Shown: one piece after another, positions 1 through 7,500 of the stretch | How positions within the stretch are numbered: position 1 is the first letter of the stretch | Layout of the letters: every line of letters begins with the position of its first letter | DNA from: Nautilia sp. PV-1 | GTDB taxonomy: Bacteria > Campylobacterota > Campylobacteria > Campylobacterales > Nautiliaceae | Assembly: GCF_004006315.1 (NCBI RefSeq) | Contig: NZ_CP026530.1 | Location: 1,528,501-1,592,500 of the forward strand | Direction: 5' to 3' | DNA: 64,000 bases | Notes under the pieces: generated by a model | What the model saw: the letters and a program-made list of their open reading frames with translations, nothing else | Told to the model about the DNA's origin: nothing | Databases searched by the model: none | Made by a program: the position numbers and the translations under genes

Positions 1-1228
1 AGCATGGATTGAAGATGTCGCAGACAGACTTGAAAAAAGAAAAGACGAATTTGCCGAATATATAACGCTTGAAGTGGCTAAACCTATCTCCCAGTCAAAA
101 GTGGAAGTTCAAAGATGTATAGAAAACCTTAGAATCTGTGCGGCGGAAGGCTACAGAATAGTAGGTGAAACTATACCTACGGATGCAACTGAGAGCGGAT
201 TTAAAACTACCGCGTTTTATAAAAGAGTGCCTGTAGGCGTTGTGGTTGCGATTACACCTTTTAATTTCCCTCTGAACCTCGTAGCCCACAAACTTGCCCC
301 CGCTCTGGTAGCCGGAAACAGCGTGGTGCTCAAACCTACTCCCGAAGCCCCTTATACCGCATACGCTTTTGCTAAACTTTTTATAGAAAGTAAATACGCG
401 ATAAAAGACGCTTTAAGCGTCGTATACGGAGATGCCGAGGTCGGAAGCGCTCTTGTTACAAGCCCGATTCCGAGAAAAATATCTTTTACGGGAAGTGTAC
501 CTGTGGGTAAAATAATACTTCAAAGCGCAGGAATTAAAAAAGTAACGCTTGAACTCGGAGGAAACGCCGCTACGTTTGTGGAAAGCACGGCGGACCTGGA
601 CTGGGCAGCCAAGCGCTGCGCAATAGGAGCGTTTGCAAACAGCGGACAGGTATGTATATCACTGCAGAGAATATACGTAGATGAAAAAATATATGAAGAA
701 TTTGCGGTGAAACTTGGCATTGAAGCTTCTAAACTTAAAGTCGGAAGCCCGTTTGAAGAAGATACGTTTATGGGACCGTTAATTAATGAAGAAGCTGCAA
801 TAAGAGCCGAAAAATGGATTCAAAGCGCCGTAAACGAAGGTGCGAGAATAATAGCCGGAGGCAAAAGGGAAGGCAATATACTCTCACCTACCATATTGGC
901 CGACGTAACCGATGATATGAACGTTGTATGCGAAGAAGTCTTTGCTCCAATTGTAAGTTTGGTAAAAGTTCCTTCCTATGAAGTAGCCGTAGAAAAAATG
1001 AACGATTCTCCATACGGACTTCAGTTTTCAATGTTCAGCAACAGAGTGGATCTGATGAACAGGGCCATTGACGACTTTGAAGCGGGAGGAGTTATAATAA
1101 ACGACATTCCGACTTTAAGATTTGACATCCAGCCTTACGGAGGAGTCAAACTCTCAGGCATCGGAAGAGAAGGTCCTAAATATGCCATTGAAGACATGAC
1201 GGAAATAAAATCTATCGTAATCCGTTAA
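1..1228 (+). CDS. Aldehyde dehydrogenase family protein (5' partial)
   Basis: NAD(P)-dependent oxidation of an aldehyde to a carboxylate; the substrate cannot be read from sequence. The frame is open from base 2, and the residues before the GTG at 74 continue the typical ALDH helix (ending LEVAKPIS), so the true start lies upstream of the window. Visible motifs are the cofactor-fold segment TPFNFPLNLV, the general-base Glu in LELGGN (codon 551-553) and the catalytic Cys in GQVCIS (codon 653-655). The C-terminal PYGGVKLSGIGREG motif is intact, so only the N-terminus is missing. It resembles the lactaldehyde/non-phosphorylating GAPDH-like branch of the family, but this is a loose impression. 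It converges with the next gene, and the two stop codons overlap at 1225-1228. Confidence 0.93.
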   Translation, partial: AWIEDVADRLEKRKDEFAEYITLEVAKPISQSKVEVQRCIENLRICAAEGYRIVGETIPTDATESGFKTTAFYKRVPVGVVVAITPFNFPLNLVAHKLAPALVAGNSVVLKPTPEAPYTAYAFAKLFIESKYAIKDALSVVYGDAEVGSALVTSPIPRKISFTGSVPVGKIILQSAGIKKVTLELGGNAATFVESTADLDWAAKRCAIGAFANSGQVCISLQRIYVDEKIYEEFAVKLGIEASKLKVGSPFEEDTFMGPLINEEAAIRAEKWIQSAVNEGARIIAGGKREGNILSPTILADVTDDMNVVCEEVFAPIVSLVKVPSYEVAVEKMNDSPYGLQFSMFSNRVDLMNRAIDDFEAGGVIINDIPTLRFDIQPYGGVKLSGIGREGPKYAIEDMTEIKSIVIR

Positions 1229-1416
1229 ATAAGCCCCGCTTCATTTAAAATCGGAAGAATTTTTTCCCATATTTCTTCCAGTTTTTCTTCTATATATGAA
1301 ATACTTTTTTTCTCTTCATACCATTCTTTTAAATGATTTATTGCGTTTTCTTTTTCAAAATCGTTTAATGATTTGTCATTTTTTATTTTTTCTATTGCTT
1401 TATTTAGTTTTTCCAT
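1225..1416 (-). CDS. Small hypothetical protein, helical and charged
   Basis: I do not recognise this 63-residue protein. It is rich in Lys and Glu and looks fully alpha-helical, with a possible coiled coil and several aromatic residues (EWYEEKK, EEIWEKI). There is no signal peptide or membrane segment. Its ATG follows immediately after the TAA of the upstream 98-residue gene (TAAATG), which suggests translational coupling. Its own stop overlaps the stop of the converging aldehyde dehydrogenase gene. The tight packing supports a real gene, but the function is unknown. Confidence 0.6.
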   Translation of the reverse strand: MEKLNKAIEKIKNDKSLNDFEKENAINHLKEWYEEKKSISYIEEKLEEIWEKILPILNEAGLI

Positions 1417-1713
1417 TTAAAATCCTTTTTTACCGCATTTCCATCCGCGTCTGTTTTTAAATTCATCCGGAAATGTTATATCTAAATCCAAATCTTCAAG
1501 CTCTTCTAAAGAATTTATTTTCATAAATATTATACCATTATCCCTGAGTTTTTTAATTACATCCGAAGGCATCGAACGCCCTATTACCATCTTAATTCCA
1601 AGTTTTTCACATTCAAATTCAAGATTATAGCTTTTTCTTACTTCCCCGTTTACTAAAATATCCGCGGGATAATCGGCAAGTTCTCCGTCTTTAACAAGCA
1701 CTATTGTTTTCAT
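1417..1713 (-). CDS. Hypothetical protein, weakly NifX/dinitrogenase-cofactor-like fold
   Basis: This 98-residue protein starts at an ATG with a good ribosome binding site (AAAGGA). The segment from about residue 40 to 70 (MVIGRSMPSDVIKKLRDNGI, then a LEELEDL helix) reads like the late strand-helix of the NifX/NafY-like fold, in which a strand ending in G is followed by a helix and a Gly-Ile strand. The usual iron-molybdenum-cofactor residues are not evident, so this is only a structural resemblance. The C-terminus is basic and carries a single Cys (WKCGKKG). It is coupled to the 63-residue gene that follows. Confidence 0.6.
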   Translation of the reverse strand: MKTIVLVKDGELADYPADILVNGEVRKSYNLEFECEKLGIKMVIGRSMPSDVIKKLRDNGIIFMKINSLEELEDLDLDITFPDEFKNRRGWKCGKKGF

Positions 1714-1857
1714 GTTTTCCTTTCATATGTTGGTTATTAGTATATTTGTTATGGTTATTTGTCCGGTTTTTAAATGGTTACAGGTATTCTGCCATACACT
1801 CTCTGTGCCCAAAAAATTTGCAATTTTTCTGAAACTACATTTTTCCATTCTTCATTC
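1714..1857. other. Intergenic region, no gene seen
   Basis: This 144-base gap lies between lhgO and the 98-residue gene. It holds the ribosome binding site of the downstream gene and, at 1845-1857, the start of a heptamer tandem repeat that runs on into the lhgO stop codon. No convincing terminator hairpin or RNA gene was found. Confidence 0.5.
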
Positions 1858-1881
1858 TCAATTCTCCATTATCAATTCTTC
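1845..1881 (-). repeat. Purine-rich heptamer tandem repeat (GAGAATG type)
   Basis: Read on the minus strand this is a run of 7-base units such as GATAATG, GAGAATT, GAGAATG and AAGAATG. It covers the last codons and stop of lhgO and part of the downstream gap. The same unit recurs at 31314-31345 and 31511-31540. Confidence 0.75.
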
Positions 1882-3006
1882 AAGCACATATTTAGCAAAC
1901 GCAAAGCTCGCTGTAAAAGCAGGACTTACGGCGTTTAATATATGAATCTGGTTTTCTTTTCTCTCAACCAGAAAGTCCATAACAAGCTCGTTTGTGTTTT
2001 TGTTAAGCAGCTGCGCCCTGATTCCCGATGTCATAGGTTTAAATTCGCCTCTTAAATTTTTAACCAGCTTTTTAGCTTCGTTTATAAGGTTGCTTGGGAT
2101 ATAGTATCTCATCTCATACAGCGCCAGATCTCTGAAACCGAATGAATTTTTAATAAACAGTTTTGCTTCAAGAGATAAAATTTCTATCATTTCTCTGAAA
2201 CTAAACCTGCTCGTCATTGTATAGTTTTCCCTCCAAAACGCAGGTATCGCCGTAGGCCCTATTTTAATGGTGTTATCCGCCATAAGCGTGAAATGGACTC
2301 CCAAAAACGGATTTTTAATGTTAGGCACGGGATAAATCTGCGTTTTTATCCTGTCGCTTCCGAGATATTTTCTGTATAAGCCTTTAAACGGCAGCATCGT
2401 ATATTCAAGCCCCACTCCGTTTTGATGGGCTATTTTATCGGCGTAAAGACCTGCGGCGTTTATTAAAAAATCATAGCTTTGATTATATTTTTCATAAGGC
2501 GTATTAAATACGAATTTCACACCTTTTTCTTCAAGCTTTCGTTTTAATACCGAGCATACTTCCCTGGGATTTACCGTAGCGGTATTTGGAGAATAAAGGG
2601 CAAATTTGTATGTTTTGGCGTTCGGGTCTATTTTTTCGGCTTCTTTTTCGGTAATTAAATACGCTCCCGCGTTATTGGCAATGCTTCTTTTTGCAAGTTC
2701 GTGAAGTGTTTTGATTTCATCTTCGTTTTTAGCGACTACCAGCTTGCCCGTTTCATTGACACCGATACCGTTTGAATAGCAAAATTCTTTCATAAGCCTG
2801 TTGCCTTCGGCAGTCAGTTTCGCTTTCAAAGAATCGCTGGAATAATAAAATCCGGCATGTAAAACCCCGCTATTTTTACCGCTTGCGTGAAAAGCCTCGT
2901 GAGGCTCTTTGTCTATAATCGTTATTTCGTCGTCAGGATTTTTATTTATCCATTCATATGCCAGCGTCATTCCGATTATTCCCGCACCTACAACAAGTAC
3001 TTTCAT
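1858..3006 (-). CDS. lhgO: L-2-hydroxyglutarate oxidase/dehydrogenase (FAD)
   Basis: This is a flavoprotein of the DAO family that oxidises L-2-hydroxyglutarate to 2-oxoglutarate, a repair reaction for the side product of malate dehydrogenase acting on 2-oxoglutarate. The N-terminus shows the FAD dinucleotide-binding motif VGAGIIGMTLA, followed by an Asp acidic end and the family signature SGVLHAGFYYSSDSLKAKL. The length of 382 is close to the usual 390-420. The ATG at 3006 has a strong GGAG ribosome binding site. The final residues (LIMEN, stop) are encoded by a heptamer tandem repeat, so the natural C-terminus may have been replaced or trimmed by that repeat. recO lies upstream on the same strand. 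Confidence 0.88.
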   Translation of the reverse strand: MKVLVVGAGIIGMTLAYEWINKNPDDEITIIDKEPHEAFHASGKNSGVLHAGFYYSSDSLKAKLTAEGNRLMKEFCYSNGIGVNETGKLVVAKNEDEIKTLHELAKRSIANNAGAYLITEKEAEKIDPNAKTYKFALYSPNTATVNPREVCSVLKRKLEEKGVKFVFNTPYEKYNQSYDFLINAAGLYADKIAHQNGVGLEYTMLPFKGLYRKYLGSDRIKTQIYPVPNIKNPFLGVHFTLMADNTIKIGPTAIPAFWRENYTMTSRFSFREMIEILSLEAKLFIKNSFGFRDLALYEMRYYIPSNLINEAKKLVKNLRGEFKPMTSGIRAQLLNKNTNELVMDFLVERKENQIHILNAVSPAFTASFAFAKYVLEELIMEN

Positions 3007-3022
3007 TATGCTCCTTTTAATT

Positions 3023-3112
3023 AAGTTGTGAAGTTGATAAGCAGATAAGTTGTTAAGGTTTTTTCTTCCCTCTTATATCCTTCACAACTTACCTACTTAC
3101 CCACTCACTAAT
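3023..3112. repeat. Octamer tandem repeats in inverted pair
   Basis: The left arm at 3023-3058 is built of 8-base units (GTGAAGTT, GATAAGCA, GATAAGTT). The right arm at 3079-3112 carries the same family in the opposite orientation. The arms pair over about 30 positions with mismatches around a 20-base spacer, so the recO-lhgO junction could fold into a long imperfect hairpin. The same octamer family occurs at 38122-38153 and 48295-48346. Confidence 0.7.
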
Positions 3113-3115
3113 TCA

Positions 3116-3733
3116 TCATATCCCAAGCTCCAAAATCTGCCACAGTTTTTCAATCTCTTCATCACTGAAAAGAAGCGTCTTTTTTTCATCAAAAAGAAGC
3201 TCTATTTTTTCCCTTTCAAACCCGTTACTCATGATACATTTCTCATGAGCCGGCAGATAGCTTCTTGCAAGGGCTACTTTTTCATTGATTTTATTTTCAC
3301 ATAAAAAACAGATAAAATCGTTATGAAGCCTTCCTTCTTTATCTAACAGATTTATATAATGTTCTATAACTGCTCTTTTTACATCTCTTTGATGTAAATT
3401 CTCACACAGTTCATATAGTGAATTATAATAAAATTCGTCTACTTTGCTCACATCTGTGAAATGCCTGTTTAACAGCTGTATATATCTTTTGAAAAAAATC
3501 GTTTTATTCATATCAAAAAGAAATTTAAAAGGTATCTGAGTAACGTGTCTTAATCGTTGTATAGTGGTTTTGGAGGTTTCTTCCACATGAAAATCAATTA
3601 AATACCCGACATTTATATATGAATGTCTGGCCCCGTAAAATCTGTAAAGACTCAACACTTCGTTTTTTGTCAAAATTCTGACAATTAAATCTTCATCCCT
3701 GACTCTTACAGTGCTTAATATAAAACCCTTCAA
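3116..3733 (-). CDS. recO: Recombination protein RecO, epsilon-type
   Basis: RecO acts with RecR in loading RecA on SSB-coated DNA for recombinational repair. At 205 residues it matches the short epsilonproteobacterial form. The N-terminus is an OB-fold-like beta-rich domain (MKGFILSTVRVRDEDLIVRI), followed by a helical domain and a Cys-containing C-terminal part (CFLCENKI, later HEKC) that could hold a zinc. The initiation codon appears to be TTG, 5 bases after an AGGAAG ribosome binding site. A TATAAT box lies 22 bases upstream. Confidence 0.8.
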   Translation of the reverse strand: MKGFILSTVRVRDEDLIVRILTKNEVLSLYRFYGARHSYINVGYLIDFHVEETSKTTIQRLRHVTQIPFKFLFDMNKTIFFKRYIQLLNRHFTDVSKVDEFYYNSLYELCENLHQRDVKRAVIEHYINLLDKEGRLHNDFICFLCENKINEKVALARSYLPAHEKCIMSNGFEREKIELLFDEKKTLLFSDEEIEKLWQILELGI

Positions 3734-3754
3734 TTCACTTCCTAGTTTTTGTGA

Positions 3755-3760
3755 ATTATA
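3755..3760 (-). promoter_or_regulatory. Candidate -10 box for recO
   Basis: TATAAT on the minus strand, 22 bases upstream of the recO start. It sits inside a short inverted repeat, GAATTAT-ATA-ATAATTC (3753-3769), that reaches the stop codon of the preceding lipoprotein gene. Confidence 0.4.
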
Positions 3761-3767
3761 TAATAAT

Positions 3768-4586
3768 TCAATATTTAACGTGTAAGAGTATTTTGCTCCA
3801 GTCGCTGCTGTGTTTATAATTTTTTATAATTAAATATTTTATGTTTTTTTTATTTTTAAATTTATCGTAATATGAAAAAAACACTGCTTTATTAATATTG
3901 TTATCGCTTCCGCCTATTAAATGAAGCTGTTTTATATTCTCCAGTTTATCAGTAAAATCAGCCGGGTTTAAAGAGCACGTTAACGGAGTTAAATGATGTA
4001 TTTCACACCATTTTTTTGTATCAAGATTGCCCGCAACGGTAACAAGCATTGAAACATCGTTTCTAAAAGAGCTTATAAGGGCGGCAACCGCTCCTCCTCC
4101 TGAATATCCGATTAATACAAAAGATTTTATATCATATTTGTTTTTTAGCTGATTTAAAACATCCTGATAACTTGATATTACTTTTTTGGAAAACCTGCAA
4201 TCAGTCCAGTATTTGTAATTACATTGTTTATCATTTACGTATTGACAAGGCCTTGCCAGGTATACAACACATTTATGACGGTCGTTTAAAGCCAGTTTTA
4301 AACCTTCCGGATTTAAAGGAGTGGGATTTGAAGAAATTAAATCAGACGTAATCCATGAAAGACCGTCTCCTTCTATATAAACATATACTTTCTTACATCC
4401 TTTCAGGTTACCTTCATAAGAAAAAATCTTAAATTCTTTTGTATTGAAAATATGTTTTTTAAATTTATTGCCTGCAAGTTTATCTGCTTTCGCAAGTCTT
4501 TGGGAAGGGGAAGGAATATTATATCCGCACCCTATAAGAAATAAAAAAATGAAAAAATATATTAAAAAATATATTAATTTTCTCAT
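3768..4586 (-). CDS. Alpha/beta-hydrolase lipoprotein
   Basis: The N-terminus is a lipoprotein signal: MRKL, a hydrophobic stretch, then the lipobox LIGC at about residues 17-20, so the mature protein is probably anchored to the inner or outer membrane. The body is an alpha/beta-hydrolase: the nucleophile elbow GYSGGG (Ser in GxSxG) and a late His in NYKHSSDW are visible. The substrate is unknown; esterase or acyl-hydrolase activity is inference from the fold. The gene starts only 5 bases after the stop of the autotransporter gene, so it is probably co-transcribed with it. No good ribosome binding site is present, which is consistent with translational coupling. Confidence 0.75.
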   Translation of the reverse strand: MRKLIYFLIYFFIFLFLIGCGYNIPSPSQRLAKADKLAGNKFKKHIFNTKEFKIFSYEGNLKGCKKVYVYIEGDGLSWITSDLISSNPTPLNPEGLKLALNDRHKCVVYLARPCQYVNDKQCNYKYWTDCRFSKKVISSYQDVLNQLKNKYDIKSFVLIGYSGGGAVAALISSFRNDVSMLVTVAGNLDTKKWCEIHHLTPLTCSLNPADFTDKLENIKQLHLIGGSDNNINKAVFFSYYDKFKNKKNIKYLIIKNYKHSSDWSKILLHVKY

Positions 4587-4591
4587 TTTAA

Positions 4592-7500
4592 TTAAAATTT
4601 CATATTATATTTTGCAAATACGCTTCTGCTTGTAAATCCGCTTGTTTTTCTGTCTATATTAAATCCGAAACTAAAGGATGTGTTGTGTTGAAGTTTTTTG
4701 TCAACACTCATTCCTCCGTTAAATGTTGCCGCACTGTTTTTTATTCCGTCAGTATCAAACACAACATCGTTTGCACCCTGGAAACTTGCCGATACTGTCT
4801 GTCTGTCATTTTTAAAATTATAATCAATATTCGCATATGCTTCAAAATCGGTTGAAAGATTTAATTTATATGACAGTAATCCGCCTGTGCCTAATATCAT
4901 TTCTTCAGTATTATATCCTGATACATTTAAATTCAGTCCTCCGGCTCCAGTTTCACTGTAACTTGGGGTATGGTAATATTTATATGCAAATTTTATTTTT
5001 GGAATAAATGTAAGCTGGTCTTTAATCTGCATATTTTTATTCATTACAGTCTGTAAATAAAACAGTTTTGCGTTATATGATCCTGATGCAGTCTGCCCTA
5101 TTGCACTAATATATCTGCTTGTATTTACTTTCTGTACTCCGATACCTATCTGATAAGAAAGCATACTTTGATAATTAACTACCGGTTTTGAACCGTACAT
5201 AATAAATGTATATCCGTCTAAATCACTTGACTGAGGCAGATCATTAGTATTCACATCGCTTTTAGAATAAGCAAACGCCAACCCTAATCTTTTAGAATCC
5301 GAATACTCCCCGTCAATTCCCAATACAAATCCGTGTGTATGTGCGCTAAAACCTTTGTAACCGTCTTTATTGCTTTGTGTTGTATATGTATAATAAGGTT
5401 TTATCCATAAATTTCTGTCTTTAAACACTTTATTACCTGAGTTTAATCCTCTTTGTCTAGCACCTATTATTGAATTTATCATATTGCTCATTCTTAATGC
5501 TGCAACAGAAGTCGTCAATGTATTAACCGGTGTAGCTTCAGCCAAGTCATTTACTTTGTCTTCATCACTGCTTCTTGAATCAAGTGTTGTTAAAAATCCG
5601 TCTATATCTGCGTTTATTTTAGGCTGATTGAATATTGTATCTAATGCTTTTGCCGTACCAATCACATATGTATCTCCGGTATTGTTTACAAGTGTTTCAA
5701 GCCCTTCATCAGCTTTTCTTACGATAAGGTTCATTGCTGTCCCGTTGTTTTCTGCCGAAAAAGCTAAAAGTGCACTGTTATCTACAAAGTTCAAAGAATA
5801 TATGTCTGTACTGATATTCCCGTCTGTTGTTTCAGCTATAAGACCTTCTGAGTTGTTAAACTCTTTGTATCTAAGTTGGGAAGAATCGCTTAAAGAATCA
5901 AACCATTTTCCTATAGTGTCATCAGTTGTATTTACAAAATTAACTTTTATGGTTGAGCCTTCTTTAAATGTTATGTCTCCGCTTGTCTGGATATACGGCG
6001 TCTGTGCTGAAAGGGTTGTATTGTTTACTTCTATGTCCAGATCAAGTATTCCTTGTGCATTTTGGGTGTATGTTTTTGAATATACGGTATTGGAAATACT
6101 TAGTTTTAAATCTCCGTTGTTTATTACATCCACGCCTTTTGCGTCTATATCACCTTTAACTGTTCCGTTATTGGTAAATGTCCCTGATGTGGCAGTAGGA
6201 GCCTGGAATGTATATTCAGCTGTTATTGTTCCGTTGTTTATTACTGTTCCGGCTTCACTCCCTCCTATATATATACCTGTTTGTGCTGTAATATTCCCTT
6301 CTGTATCGTTTAATACGGTTCCGGTGTTTGTTGTTACTGATATACCCGTGTTGGATGTTATAAGATTGTTGTTTGTTACATTTGCATAGTTGTTTTCTAC
6401 GTTTATACCTTTTCCGCTTCCGGTTATAAGGGCGTTATTTTCAACCGTTGCATTGTTGTCTTTTACTTTTATACCGCTGTCCGTACTTGAAATATATCCG
6501 TTGTTTGTGATTGTATTCTCATTATTTATTATATAAATTCCACTATTCATAGAAGTTATATTTCCATCCGTTTCATTAATAACAAATCCATTATTAGTAG
6601 TTGCCATAATACCGGTATTAGACGAAATAAAACCATCATTTGTTATATTTTTATTATTATTGTTTACAAAAATTCCCGTACCGCTGTTTATATTGCCGTT
6701 ATTCGTAATTTCAGCATTGTTATCATTTACATTAATACCATATTCACTTGAACTGGATAAAGTTCCATTATTTGTTATATTTCCTTCATTGTCAGAAACT
6801 TCTATTCCGCTAATTGTTGAATCAATATTTCCGCTTATGTCATTTATAATTGATGCATTATTAGTTGTTACCAATATTCCCGTATGAGAATCGGAAGATA
6901 TTATATTTTGATTTATAACATCAGCAAAATTGTTTTGTACGTTTATTCCTGTTGTAGTATTAATTGTACCGTTATTTAAAACAGTATTATTATTATTTGT
7001 CACATAAATACCGCCGACACTTACTTCTAACGTTCCTTTATTTGCGATAGTACCGTTATTGTCTGTAACATTAATATCATAATCATTAGAACTTTCGATA
7101 ACTCCATAGTTTGTTATATAACCTTCATTATCAGCTACTTGTATAGAAGTTTTTGACGTTATTATTTGCGCATTTGTTGAATCATCTGATCCGTTTGTTA
7201 TCATTCCTTTATTCATTTCAACTTGTATACCCACATCCGAAGAAAGATTATAATAGTTCGTAATATTACCGTCGTTATTTGTTACGTTTATTCCTATGTC
7301 TCCATTGTAAATATAATAATAATTATTAATTTTTCCATTATTATTTACTACGTTAATTACAGAATTATTTGTTGAACCTAATAAATTACCAACATTATCA
7401 ATTTCACCATTATTATCAGTTACATTAATTACAGAACTATCAGAGCTGGACATTGTCCCGCCATAATAGTTTGAAATATAACCTTCATTATCAGCCACTT

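Noticed and set aside
1712..1945. 77-residue plus-strand frame near lhgO
   Set aside because: Runs through the repeat and antisense to the lhgO 3' end; no start signals.
5628..6389. 253-residue plus-strand open frame
   Set aside because: It is antisense to the autotransporter repeats; the strongly biased codons of the Asn/Gly repeat leave the opposite strand open. No ribosome binding site or family motif.
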